Assembly: GCA_910573745.1 (NCBI GenBank)
Contig: CAJSYI010000008.1
Span: forward strand, 1-64,000
DNA length: 64,000 nt
Source: Muribaculaceae bacterium
GTDB lineage: Bacteria > Bacteroidota > Bacteroidia > Bacteroidales > Muribaculaceae
Direction: 5' to 3'
In this document: one piece after another, positions 50,752 to 64,000 of the stretch
How the letters are laid out: each line of letters starts with the position of its first letter
How positions within the stretch are numbered: the first letter of the stretch is position 1
Notes under the pieces: generated by a model
Seen by the model: only the letters and a program-made list of their open reading frames with translations
Database searches by the model: none
Told to the model about the DNA's origin: nothing
Made by a program: the position numbers and the translations under genes

Positions 50752-53700
50752 TTATTTATGCATCTCTTTCGAAGCCTTGCCATTGCCCCTGCGGACTATG
50801 TTGATGCCTCGCTGGAGTTTGTTGAGCGTCTGTCCAGCCACATTGTAGATCTTCTCCTTGGTCTCTTTGGCAGAGTCGATAATCGAATCCACAAGCGACG
50901 AACCTGACTTCTTCACCTCGTAAGACACTGCGTTGCCGTCGGCGAAGATCGCGCCTTCAACATCGGGCTTGCCGTTGCCTTCCACGTCGATGTAAATCAC
51001 CTCGCCGCCGTTGCCTTCAATTTCGGCATTGGCCATGGAGGCGATGAGCACGCGTTTCGCGCCGAAGCTTCCGTCGAAGAGATAGATGTCGTGGGCTGCG
51101 GTGCGGCCTGCGTTCTTCACATCGACGATTTCCGAGCCGTTGCCGATCTTGATGTCGAGCTGGCCGGCCACGAACGCAGCGGAGTTGTTGATGATGAGCG
51201 CATAACGCTTCACGCCGTTCTCCTCAGAGACGAGACTGAGAGTGAACGTGTTGTCGCCTGCGGCGTGGCCGAGGAACCTCTTGGCCCGAACCTGTCCGGG
51301 CCGCATGCCGAGAGAGAGCTGGATGTCCATCGTAACGTCGGCGATGTCAATCATCTCGTCGGCGGTGAGGTCGGCGGCACATGCCTGACGGGGAGATTCG
51401 GCATACAGCTGTTCGTAAGTCATGCCCTCACCGACCCAGTCGATGAGCTGCATCACGTCGGCTGAGTTGACCGTTCCGTCTGGGCTGAGGTTGACGTCGC
51501 CGGGCACATACTTGTTGGCGGCGGCGCTTTCTGCTATTTCCTGTGCCTCGGCTGCGATTCTCCGAGCCTCCTCCACAATTTCGGTCAAACGGGCATAGTC
51601 AGCTCCGGAAACCTCCCACCTGATCTGGCCGAAGGAATCATGCAACGTCTTGAGGCGGGCAGCGAGAGCTTTGGCCTCTTCAGGCACGATATAGCCCACA
51701 AGCGAATTGGAAGCTGCCTGCAGGGCGATGCCGGCTGCATCGAGCTGGCCGCCGGCGTAGCGGCGCGTGGACTTCACTTTGAGGTCTGCAGTCTGAGCGG
51801 CAATCTCCACGGCATCCTGAAGCGTGGATTCGGCGGTGAGCCTAGTGTCGGCATACTTCATGTCAAGGTCGGCAAGCGAAGATTCAAGAAGCGACGCGAT
51901 GCGCGAAATCTCATAGCTCCAATATGCCGGCTCGTTCTCGCCATAGCTTGCGATGAGCGTCTTGACAGCCTCGAACTCGGCGTTCAGCTGATCATGTTCG
52001 GCTTTCAGCGCATCGTATGCGTTCTGGTTGGCCTCTTTGGCGGCGGACTCCTCTACGGCCTTGTCGTTGGCGGCCTTCACTTCGGCATTGAGTGCCTCAA
52101 GAGCGGCGGCAATCTTGTCCATTCCGTTCATATGGTTGGCTTCCTGAGCGATTATGGAATTGCGGTCGTCGCTCCAGTCGGCCTTCACGCCGTCAAGACG
52201 GGTCTTGAGATCAGCATATTCGGCTTCATACTTAGCCTTGATTTCATCCAGGCAGGCATCGAGTCCGGTCTGGCCTCCGGCGATTGCACCGGCCACCTCA
52301 TTATAGCGTGCGTCAAGACGGTCGATGGCCGACTGCGCAGGATCGGAGTCGTGCTTGTCGCCAGTCCACATGGCATCGAGCGTCTGTAGAATGCCGCAAA
52401 GCTCTTCTTCCTGCTCCAGGACGGCGGCCTTGTAGGCATCGAAGTCGAACCCTTCAGCAAAGAAGTCGGCGGGAAGAGCGTTTACAGCCTCGATGACCGC
52501 ATCAATCCGGTCGTTGATCTTGTCAAGCTCCTCCTCGTTGCCGGTAGTCTTCACTTTGGCGTCGTTGAAGGCCACCTTCACACGGTCGGCAAGTGTCTTG
52601 CCGACATAATCAAGCTCAAGCGACGATACGCGCTGCTTTGCATAGACGATGTCGCCGCCGATGGCTGCAATCGCATTTTCGATGTATCCGGAGACTTCCG
52701 GAGTGGTGAGCTTGCCCCTGTTGTCTTCTACATACCTGCCAAGACCCTCGATTGCGTTTGCGATGGCATCGGTGCCAATATGATAAGCCTGCGAGAAGCC
52801 CTTGAGGTAGTCAAGAAGTCCGTCGTACGAAGTCGAGAGGCCGGCGATGTCTCCGGTGGCTTCATCATAAGCGTTCTTCTCATCGACTGCGTTGTCCTGT
52901 GATTCCTTCACCTGGTCCACGCAGCCGTTGAGGATGTCCATAAGCTCGTCGAGCTCGGCTTTCTTATCGGCGTATACGTCGATGAGTCCTTCGGTGATGG
53001 CATCCACCTCTCTTCCGAGTGCCTTGAGCTTCATCTCGGCCTCGTCAAACATCCAGAGCATCTGCTCCTTAAGCGCGCGGTCTGCGTCAAGGCATGTTCC
53101 GCCGTCATCTTTGCCAAGGAAGACTTTGCGCATCTCGTCAAGCTCTGACTGCGACGGATAAGCCTCGCCCCATGCAGCCTGCGCAGCCTTCTGGAAATCG
53201 ATGTTGGCAGGATCCAGCACTTTGTCAAGAAGGTCGGCTATGCGGTCCATTGCCAAGCCGGGAAGGTCTTTCTGGAAAGCGGCCTTCTCCGCCCATTCCT
53301 GCGCGTTCTGCCATCCTTCCTCAGCCAACTCGGAGCTGTGGTAGGCCCATTCGGCATTCTCCAGTCCGTTATTGACGGAACTGAGGCATTCCTCGGCTAT
53401 TCTTCCGGTGATTCCTGCCGACTGCAGCTTGTCCTCGGCATCGGAAATCACAGTCTTGGCCTGCGCGTGGAGCCGGACATAGTAGTTTACGGCCACACTG
53501 TTGGCAGTAAGGTTCATCTCTGTAACCTTATTGCGCATCTCCTGAATGTAGCCCTGCGCCCTTGCAGTCCATTCCGCATTGAATTCCTCGGCAGTGATGA
53601 GATGCAGCTGGTTCTTCTGCTCCTCAAGCCAATACGCCATCTGGCCGGGAAGCTCGCGTATGATCTTGGAATACTCGTAGATTCCCTCATGACGCTTCAT

Positions 53701-56700
53701 CTCGGGCTTGAGGACTGTGCGGTAGCCTATGTTGTTTAGGTTGTAGTAGAACTCGTTGAAGGTGTTGATGGAACCGGCGTATGTCTGCTGAAGTTCCGCG
53801 ATATTGGCAGTCCATCCGCATTCATTTACGATGTCCTTATTGTGATTGTCCACCTTGCCCGGGTAATCCTGTTCGATTTCACCGAGTATGCGGTCTATCT
53901 CGTCGCTTATGTACTTGAGGTCGTCGGTTATCGAAGGATTCTCGGCACACGACTTCCCGCTGCCGTAGGCCTCGGAAATGGCACCGCTGACCTGCATCAG
54001 GTCTGGATCTTCAGCCCGCTCGTTTGTGCGCAGGGCTTCCAGAGCCTCCTTCCATACGGCCACGAGCCCGGTATCCTTGTCGTCGAGCGAAGCGATGGCG
54101 TTGGTGAGTTTCGCGCTGACTTCGTTCCATTTCTGAATCTGCGATTCATGATACTCATTGTTTAGCTGGTCAGCTTTAAGCGTATCATCTATCGCTTCAT
54201 TCAAATCGTTGAGCTTCTTGTTGAGGTTGTCCCACTCTTTATACGCATTCTTTTTGTTGTACGCATCCTCGATGTCATTCCTGTACTGCTCCAACTGCGC
54301 ATAGAACGAACCATCCGCGTTCGCCTCATCTCCCGGCTCTCCGATGATTGCGGCGAAATATGCCTTGCCGTTGTCTACGGAATTGTCGTCATTGTATTCC
54401 TTAAGGTTGTCAAGTCCCGAATTTATGGACGGAAGCCTGCCAACGAGCTGATCGTATGCATCCTGATTGAGTATCAAGCCATCAACAGTCTGGTTGAATT
54501 CCTCGATTTCCAGCCAGAGAGCTTTGAGTTTGGCATCGACTGCATCGTAACCCGAAATGTCGCTGGCCGCGTTCATTTCAGCCTGTATAGAAGCGAGCTT
54601 TGTTCTGAGTTCATCAATGTCCGTCTTCATATCCTCGACTCCGAGATAGTCCTTGGAAACAGTCCCGGTTCCGCTGATTCCGGCATCCTCTCCTGCCTTT
54701 TTGAGTTTGCTTTCAGTGTTGACGAAATTGATGTCCTTGGTAACACCGCCGCTGAACTCTTTCTTGAGTTCGTCTATCTCAGCCTTCCATGTATCCTTCT
54801 GCAGTTTCTCGAGAAGAGCCTTTCCGTCGTCATAACATTCCTGGCCAGAAAGAGCGGCGGTCGAGTTGCGTTCTGCAACCAATCCGGTCTTGTCGGCGTT
54901 GAGACGGTCGTTGAGTCCGATATATGCCTCGCCGGCAATGAACGCTTTCTTTACGTCGTCTCGGTCTGCTTCAGGAAGAACGATTTTGTTGCCATTCTCC
55001 TTGCCGTCAACATATTCCACAAGTCCGTCAAGTGCCGACTGATAATCGACGAATATGTTCTCGATGTCTTGGTATATCTTTTCGAGGGCTTTTGCATCGG
55101 TCAGAATCCTTTCAATCTGGGCGGTTACGTTGTCCACTTCATTCTGAGGAAGGTTCCCTTCTTCATCGGGAGTCAGTTCCTTGATTGCATTGGAGATGTT
55201 GTTGTAAGTGCCGGGGAGGTCTTTCGACGTTCCGAATTTCTCCGCATAAGGGACGCATGTACCCGGAATGTTGCCCATTGCAGCCACCTTGCCGATGTTC
55301 TCGTCGAGTTTCTTCATCAGCTCGTTGAGCGTTGCGAAAGGCTTCACGAAGAGTTTCAGCTCCTCGATCATCGCGCGTATCTCAGTGTCTTTGACAGGCT
55401 GCTCAAGACCCTGCTTTTCATACTTGGCTTCGGCGCCGGTTTTTAGAGCGTCGATTGCCTCACGGATGGCACCGACTTTCGCGTCATACTCATCCTTGAA
55501 GTCGTTGGGAGCCGTGATTCTCTTGATGGCCTCGTCAAGCTCGCCGCTGAGCGCATACACGTCTTCGAGGATGAACTCCATCCAGGCGTTCTGGTCGTCC
55601 ACGATTTTCCGGTAACCGGCCAAAGCGTCCTGAAGAGCCTTGATGTCGGCACTGATGCCCACGGTGGCAACTCCGATATTCTCTGAATCGTCGGCCGTCA
55701 CGGAATCCTTGAAGCCGTAGTCCTTGGCACAGGCCTTGTCATAAATATCATATAACGCACCTAACCAATCAAGAATCACACTACTGTATACATCGGGATA
55801 CAGCGTTATGCCCTTGAACGCTGAAATTGCAGAATGCGCTTTCTCATATTCATCTTTGAGCGATTTCTTGAGTTCGGTGTATTCCTTGAAAGCGGCATTG
55901 TCCTCTTTGTCGGCATTGAATTTCGCACGCAAATCTTCAATAGCCTTGTCAAGGTTGGCATAGTCGGTTTTGAACTCTTCGATTTTGTCGACGAGATTGT
56001 TGTTTTCATACGCCTCTTTGACCTTATCCTCATATTTTGTCATGTCAGAAGAAATGATGCCAGTGCCGTCAAGGCAATTGCTGAGGTCCACATAGCCCAC
56101 CTTCGCCCTTTCGCTCTTGATGTCGGTTATGAGAACCGCAAGCTTCTCTCTAAGGCCGCCGGGAGCGTTTATTCCGGCAAGAAGGTCATTGGCCTTCACC
56201 GAAGCATTGTAGGCCTCAACCTCCTCCTTGAGCAGTCTCAGCTCATTGGAGATTGCGCTGTTCATATCGGAATCCTCATACGGAGCCACGTCGTTGTAAA
56301 GCTTCTCCCCCTTATAAAGATTCATAAGCTCCTTATCAGACGTGCCGGCATCGGCTTTCATCGCCCCTATCTTGCGGGAAACCTGGTTGTAGCGCGCCAC
56401 AAGGCCGTCCAGGCGGGTTTTCAGTTCCGCCGGCAGTTCTACGCCTTCTGCAGGCTGTGCAATCAGTTCTGAATCATTGGAGATTCCGCCGGGGAGCAAT
56501 TTCCAACGGAGATCGAAGAGACGTGTCGCCTCTGCCGGGAAGTCATATTTAAGTATGAGCTGACACCCGGTATAGCTTACAGGCAGGCTGGTTGTCTTGG
56601 GAATGAGTTTGATTTCAATTTCGCTTTCGACGTCGTCGCTGACTGCTTTGGTCGCAAACTCGAAACGCTTTTCGGTGGCTACGGATTTGACTTTAAGCAG

Positions 56701-56973
56701 TTCGCCGTTCTGGCGGACTTCCAGCCTGAAGTTTTCAAACGTCTCAAAGCTGATCAGGTATTCTCCTTTGGGCAAACCTTTGACAACCTGCGTAAGTTCC
56801 CCGTTGCCGATTTGGGAACTCAAGGAATTGTCTCCGAGCTGGTAACCATCTCCGGCCAGACCGTTCGGGAACCACTGGTGTGGATCCTGGAGGTCGGGCA
56901 GGTCGATGTCGGCATAGGCAGCAAAGCCCACAGGAGCCGTCATCAATAAAGAAACGAGAATCTTTTTCTGCAT
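50752..56973 (-). CDS. 2073-residue secreted helical rod protein with dockerin, cohesin-like domain and T9SS-like tail
   Basis: Signal peptide 1-21 (ending FAAYA), then a beta-rich N-terminal domain (to about 155; WFPNGLAGDGYQLGDNSLSSQIGNGEL). About 1650 residues of charged, Leu-spaced alpha-helix follow, consistent with a very long coiled-coil or helical-bundle rod. Near 1824-1890 lies a dockerin-like pair: loop 1 DVNLSPDGTVNSAD (two residues longer than usual) and loop 2 DLTADEMIDIAD, matching EF-hand calcium loops. A cohesin-like beta-domain (about 1895-2030) and a tail KEKIYNVAGQTLNKLQRGIN with sorting-domain character end it. It is the first gene of a pair with the cohesin-like protein downstream. 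A surface fibre or scaffold is likely; not a known family. Confidence 0.75.
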   Translation of the reverse strand: MQKKILVSLLMTAPVGFAAYADIDLPDLQDPHQWFPNGLAGDGYQLGDNSLSSQIGNGELTQVVKGLPKGEYLISFETFENFRLEVRQNGELLKVKSVATEKRFEFATKAVSDDVESEIEIKLIPKTTSLPVSYTGCQLILKYDFPAEATRLFDLRWKLLPGGISNDSELIAQPAEGVELPAELKTRLDGLVARYNQVSRKIGAMKADAGTSDKELMNLYKGEKLYNDVAPYEDSDMNSAISNELRLLKEEVEAYNASVKANDLLAGINAPGGLREKLAVLITDIKSERAKVGYVDLSNCLDGTGIISSDMTKYEDKVKEAYENNNLVDKIEEFKTDYANLDKAIEDLRAKFNADKEDNAAFKEYTELKKSLKDEYEKAHSAISAFKGITLYPDVYSSVILDWLGALYDIYDKACAKDYGFKDSVTADDSENIGVATVGISADIKALQDALAGYRKIVDDQNAWMEFILEDVYALSGELDEAIKRITAPNDFKDEYDAKVGAIREAIDALKTGAEAKYEKQGLEQPVKDTEIRAMIEELKLFVKPFATLNELMKKLDENIGKVAAMGNIPGTCVPYAEKFGTSKDLPGTYNNISNAIKELTPDEEGNLPQNEVDNVTAQIERILTDAKALEKIYQDIENIFVDYQSALDGLVEYVDGKENGNKIVLPEADRDDVKKAFIAGEAYIGLNDRLNADKTGLVAERNSTAALSGQECYDDGKALLEKLQKDTWKAEIDELKKEFSGGVTKDINFVNTESKLKKAGEDAGISGTGTVSKDYLGVEDMKTDIDELRTKLASIQAEMNAASDISGYDAVDAKLKALWLEIEEFNQTVDGLILNQDAYDQLVGRLPSINSGLDNLKEYNDDNSVDNGKAYFAAIIGEPGDEANADGSFYAQLEQYRNDIEDAYNKKNAYKEWDNLNKKLNDLNEAIDDTLKADQLNNEYHESQIQKWNEVSAKLTNAIASLDDKDTGLVAVWKEALEALRTNERAEDPDLMQVSGAISEAYGSGKSCAENPSITDDLKYISDEIDRILGEIEQDYPGKVDNHNKDIVNECGWTANIAELQQTYAGSINTFNEFYYNLNNIGYRTVLKPEMKRHEGIYEYSKIIRELPGQMAYWLEEQKNQLHLITAEEFNAEWTARAQGYIQEMRNKVTEMNLTANSVAVNYYVRLHAQAKTVISDAEDKLQSAGITGRIAEECLSSVNNGLENAEWAYHSSELAEEGWQNAQEWAEKAAFQKDLPGLAMDRIADLLDKVLDPANIDFQKAAQAAWGEAYPSQSELDEMRKVFLGKDDGGTCLDADRALKEQMLWMFDEAEMKLKALGREVDAITEGLIDVYADKKAELDELMDILNGCVDQVKESQDNAVDEKNAYDEATGDIAGLSTSYDGLLDYLKGFSQAYHIGTDAIANAIEGLGRYVEDNRGKLTTPEVSGYIENAIAAIGGDIVYAKQRVSSLELDYVGKTLADRVKVAFNDAKVKTTGNEEELDKINDRIDAVIEAVNALPADFFAEGFDFDAYKAAVLEQEEELCGILQTLDAMWTGDKHDSDPAQSAIDRLDARYNEVAGAIAGGQTGLDACLDEIKAKYEAEYADLKTRLDGVKADWSDDRNSIIAQEANHMNGMDKIAAALEALNAEVKAANDKAVEESAAKEANQNAYDALKAEHDQLNAEFEAVKTLIASYGENEPAYWSYEISRIASLLESSLADLDMKYADTRLTAESTLQDAVEIAAQTADLKVKSTRRYAGGQLDAAGIALQAASNSLVGYIVPEEAKALAARLKTLHDSFGQIRWEVSGADYARLTEIVEEARRIAAEAQEIAESAAANKYVPGDVNLSPDGTVNSADVMQLIDWVGEGMTYEQLYAESPRQACAADLTADEMIDIADVTMDIQLSLGMRPGQVRAKRFLGHAAGDNTFTLSLVSEENGVKRYALIINNSAAFVAGQLDIKIGNGSEIVDVKNAGRTAAHDIYLFDGSFGAKRVLIASMANAEIEGNGGEVIYIDVEGNGKPDVEGAIFADGNAVSYEVKKSGSSLVDSIIDSAKETKEKIYNVAGQTLNKLQRGINIVRRGNGKASKEMHK

Positions 56974-57218
56974 GTTTTTGTACTTTAAAGTGTTATATAT
57001 TGTTTATGTTTTTGTCGGCAGACAATGTCTTTCATACTGTGAATCAATAATATGCATCAGCGGAAAAGATTCAGGGCTCTCCGGTGGCCAATCATCGACG
57101 GAACACACCGTCCCCCTCCCCCGAAAACCGCTTTTGACGATGCCAAAAACGGTCAACATTCCGCTGCTTATCGGCGAATTTGCTTATATACCGATTTATT
57201 CGAGTCGAAAAGACGGTG

Positions 57219-57226
57219 CAAAGTTA
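57219..57226 (-). promoter_or_regulatory. -7 box of the giant rod-protein gene
   Basis: TAACTTTG on the minus strand, about 246 nt before the start codon. No TTTG -33 element lies at the proper distance. The leader is unusually long for this window. Confidence 0.55.
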
Positions 57227-57253
57227 ACGATTTCTTCACACTTCCCCCCCGAT

Positions 57254-57277
57254 ATCATTTAAATGAATTTAAATGAT
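57254..57277. promoter_or_regulatory. 24-bp A+T palindrome upstream of the giant gene
   Basis: Arms ATCATTTAAAT and ATTTAAATGAT around GA form a perfect dyad, 27 nt upstream of the -7 box on the minus strand. It is placed where an activator or repressor would bind. Next to it GATGTTAA (57275) and TTAACATC (57316) form a second, smaller dyad. Confidence 0.6.
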
Positions 57278-57380
57278 GTTAAGAATTGCTAATCAACGAT
57301 ATTTATGACACTTTTTTAACATCTTACCGCCCAAAATCCGCATTAAACCACCCAATCCGAAGCACCCATCCCCCTCCTGG

Positions 57381-57420
57381 AAACAAAAAAGAGGAGAAAC
57401 CGCCAAAACGGTCTCTCCTC
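57381..57420 (-). terminator. Terminator of rpoB-rpoC
   Basis: GAGGAGAAACCG pairs with CGGTCTCTCCTC (one mismatch) around a short loop; on the minus strand a TTTTTTGTTT run follows. Confidence 0.85.
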
Positions 57421-57510
57421 CATATATAATACAAATGACAATCTACGTCAGACAGGCGCAATCAAATCCTCCGCTTTCAAATGTCCCAGCCGAGGAAAAG
57501 AAGCGTAAAA

Positions 57511-61839
<4,329 letters not shown>

Positions 61840-61871
61840 TTTCGTCTTTCTGGATTTTTGTTTTGTTGAGG

Positions 61872-64000
61872 TTAGTCGAGAGTGATGCTCAGGCCGAGGC
61901 CACGGAGTTCATGCAGAAGCACGTTGAGCGATTCGGGAATGCCGGGGTTGGGCATCGGGTCGCCCTTCACGATGGCCTCGTAGGCCTTGCTGCGGCCCAT
62001 GACGTCGTCCGACTTGATGGTCAGTATCTCCTGAAGGATGTGCGACGCGCCGAATGCCTCAAGCGCCCACACCTCCATCTCACCGAAACGCTGTCCGCCG
62101 AACTGTGCCTTACCACCGAGAGGCTGCTGCGTAATCAGCGAGTACGGGCCGATCGAACGCGCGTGCATCTTGTCCTCGACCATGTGTCCGAGCTTAAGCA
62201 TATAGATGATGCCCACGGTAGCCGGCTGGTCGAAACGGTCGCCGGTGCCGCCGTCGTAGAGATATGTCTTGCCATAGCGGGGCACACCGGCCTTGTCGGT
62301 CCACTCGTTGAGGTCGTCGAGCGACGCACCGTCGAAAATCGGTGTGGCGAACTTCTCGCCGAGTTCGCGGCCTGCCCATCCGAGTACAGTCTCGAAAATC
62401 TGGCCGAGGTTCATTCGCGACGGCACACCCAGAGGGTTGAGCACGATGTCCACGGGTGTTCCGTCCTCGAGGAACGGCATGTCTTCCTGACGCACCACGC
62501 GGGACACGATGCCCTTGTTTCCGTGGCGGCCTGCCATCTTGTCGCCCACGCCGATCTTGCGCTTCTTGGCTATGTAGACCTTGGCCATCTGCATGATTCC
62601 GGAAGGAAGCTCGTCGCCGATCGTGATGTCAAACTTCTTGCGGCGCAGCTCACTGTCTATCTCCTTCGACTTGCGGAGATAGTTGGTGATCAGCTCGCCA
62701 ACCATATTGTTGATGCGCTCGTCGTCGGTCCACTTGCTGAGGTTGACCGTCTCGTAGTCGAGCGTCGCGAAGTTCACGTCCTTGAAGCGCACTCCCTTGT
62801 CGATAACCTCCACTCCGAGGAAATCCTTCACCCCGGCAGAGACCATATCGCCAAGAAGTGTCTCCATCTTGCCGAGCAATATCTGCTTGAGCGCACCCTG
62901 CTTCTCCTCGTATTCCTCGTCGAGACGCGGAAGCTGCGCATTGGCGCTCTTCTTGTTGTTCTTGTTCTTGACGGCACGCGAGAAAAGGTTTGTGCCTATC
63001 ACCACGCCCTTGAGCGACGGGGAAGCCTTGAGCGAAGCGTCCTTCACGTCGCCGGCCTTGTCGCCGAAGATGGCGCGGAGAAGCTTCTCCTCAGGAGTCG
63101 GGTCGCTTTCGCCCTTAGGCGTGATCTTGCCGATCATGATGTCGCCCGGCACCACATGTGCGCCCACGCGGATGATGCCGCGCTCATCGAGGTCTTTCGT
63201 GGCATCTTCGCTCACGTTAGGGATGTCGCTGGTCAGCTCCTCCATTCCGCGCTTAGTCTCGCGCACCTCGAGGGTGTACTCGTCGACATGCACCGAAGTC
63301 AGTATGTCTTCACGCACCATGCGCTCGTTGAGCACGATGGCATCCTCATAGTTGTAACCCTTCCACGGCATGAACGCCACCTTGAGGTTGCGGCCAAGGG
63401 CAAGCTCGCCCTTCTCTGTGGAGTATCCTTCGGTGAGGATGTCGCCCAGGCTCACCCTGTCCCCCTTGTTGCATATCGGACGCAGGTCGATGGTGGTGCC
63501 TTGGTTCGTGCGGCGGAACTTGGGCAGCTTGTATTCCTTCACCGACGGCTCGAACGACACGAATTCCTCGTCGGGCGTGCGGTCATAGTTGATACGGATG
63601 ATTGTGGAGTCCACATATTCCACCACACCTGTGCCTTCGGCCATGATCTGGGTGCGGGAGTCGCGGATAAGCTGCCCTTCGATGCCGGTGCCCACAATCG
63701 GAGCCTCGCTACGGAGCAGAGGCACGGCCTGGCGCATCATGTTCGAGCCCATCAGCGCACGGTTCGCGTCGTCATGCTCAAGGAACGGAATCAGCGAAGC
63801 GGCGATGGACGCTATCTGGATAGGAGCCACGTCCATAAGCTCGATGCTCTCGGGAGCCACAATCGGGAAGTCTGCGTCGAGGCGGGCCTTCACTTTGTTC
63901 CTGATGAAAGTGCCGTCGTCGTTGAGCGGCGCGTTTCCTTGGGCTATCATCTTGCCCTCCTCGATTTCGGCCGTCAGATAGATCACATCATTGTTGTTGA
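61872..64000 (-). CDS. rpoB: RNA polymerase subunit beta, C-terminal part (5' end outside window)
   Basis: About 709 residues of the beta subunit, ending in [14 protein letters not shown]. Visible blocks include [15 protein letters not shown]-like fork-domain sequence, [43 protein letters not shown] and [24 protein letters not shown], in normal order. The open frame runs through the window edge at 64000; the GTG at 63986 is internal, not a start. The rifampicin-target region lies mostly outside the window. Confidence 0.98.
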   Translation of the reverse strand, partial: NNNDVIYLTAEIEEGKMIAQGNAPLNDDGTFIRNKVKARLDADFPIVAPESIELMDVAPIQIASIAASLIPFLEHDDANRALMGSNMMRQAVPLLRSEAPIVGTGIEGQLIRDSRTQIMAEGTGVVEYVDSTIIRINYDRTPDEEFVSFEPSVKEYKLPKFRRTNQGTTIDLRPICNKGDRVSLGDILTEGYSTEKGELALGRNLKVAFMPWKGYNYEDAIVLNERMVREDILTSVHVDEYTLEVRETKRGMEELTSDIPNVSEDATKDLDERGIIRVGAHVVPGDIMIGKITPKGESDPTPEEKLLRAIFGDKAGDVKDASLKASPSLKGVVIGTNLFSRAVKNKNNKKSANAQLPRLDEEYEEKQGALKQILLGKMETLLGDMVSAGVKDFLGVEVIDKGVRFKDVNFATLDYETVNLSKWTDDERINNMVGELITNYLRKSKEIDSELRRKKFDITIGDELPSGIMQMAKVYIAKKRKIGVGDKMAGRHGNKGIVSRVVRQEDMPFLEDGTPVDIVLNPLGVPSRMNLGQIFETVLGWAGRELGEKFATPIFDGASLDDLNEWTDKAGVPRYGKTYLYDGGTGDRFDQPATVGIIYMLKLGHMVEDKMHARSIGPYSLITQQPLGGKAQFGGQRFGEMEVWALEAFGASHILQEILTIKSDDVMGRSKAYEAIVKGDPMPNPGIPESLNVLLHELRGLGLSITLD

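Larger units (their letters stand above)
56974..57510. other. 537-bp gap between the giant gene and rpoC
   Basis: No gene seen. It holds the promoter and long leader of the giant gene (57219 to 56974, about 240 nt), a 24-bp palindrome and the rpoC terminator, each listed separately. The 90 bp next to rpoC shows nothing more. Confidence 0.7.

Noticed and set aside
63984-63986. GTG as the start of rpoB
   Set aside because: The frame continues upstream to the window edge with beta-subunit sequence, and 704 residues is far short of the normal 1270 or so.

Overview
The window reads as chromosomal DNA of a gut-type Bacteroidales bacterium, plausibly Muribaculaceae (family-level placement is inference). 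Support: Bacteroidota promoters of the TTTG-(about 20 nt)-TAnnTTTG type recur in front of genes; rpmB-rpmG-DUF4295 stand in the order typical of the phylum; there are SusC-like TonB barrels, choice-of-anchor J and T9SS-like C-terminal tails, a TetR/TolC/MFP/RND/PG0541-type operon and short-chain threonine dehydrogenase beside kbl. Most of the window is G+C-rich; roughly 36.5-43 kb is visibly more A+T-rich.

Layout. 1-0.4 kb: the 3' end of an IS30-type transposase abutting an IS982-type remnant. 0.4-5.3 kb: a flavodoxin lipoprotein with a broken frame at an A9 run, then (minus strand) DUF1015, purA and a Fur-family regulator, then a decayed cassette (YhcG N-terminus fused to a small membrane protein, and a truncated TonB receptor start). 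5.4-12.6 kb, minus strand: PBP1A, a TM2 protein, two tandem D-2-hydroxyacid dehydrogenases, RecQ. 12.7-19.6 kb: ECF sigma factor plus membrane partner, a TlpA-like lipoprotein, an acyl-CoA ligase/neuD/neuB run, and neuC converging onto neuB. 19.6-22.3 kb: a 278-bp palindromic element and the divergent threonine-catabolism pair kbl / threonine dehydrogenase. 22.4-29.2 kb: tetR-tolC-MFP-RND-PG0541-like efflux operon. 29.2-33.6 kb: ribosomal protein L31, a possible 25-residue membrane peptide, a 7-alpha-hydroxysteroid dehydrogenase-like SDR, ahpF, ahpC, DUF6155. 33.8-42.9 kb: a secreted adhesin-like protein and an accessory cassette with a LuxR-type regulator, a degenerate Rossmann-fold protein, two TonB-type barrels, a coiled-coil lipoprotein and a small barrel. 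43-48 kb: tsaD, a short CinA-like protein, rpmB-rpmG-DUF4295, groEL-groES. 48.4-57 kb: a two-gene unit for a 2073-residue helical rod protein ending in dockerin and cohesin-like modules, and a 743-residue partner beginning with cohesin-like modules followed by helical repeats. 57.5-64 kb: rpoC and the 3' part of rpoB.

The two most striking points are: (1) a symmetric bidirectional promoter, present twice, in which a pair of TACCC-N4-GGGTA dyads sits 20 nt from a -7 box on each side, next to a LuxR-family regulator, with the second copy keeping only a vestige of the divergent gene; and (2) the rod/cohesin/dockerin gene pair, which looks like a surface filament or adhesive assembly and has a 24-bp A+T palindrome in its promoter region. 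All family assignments were made by reading the translations; no database search was run.
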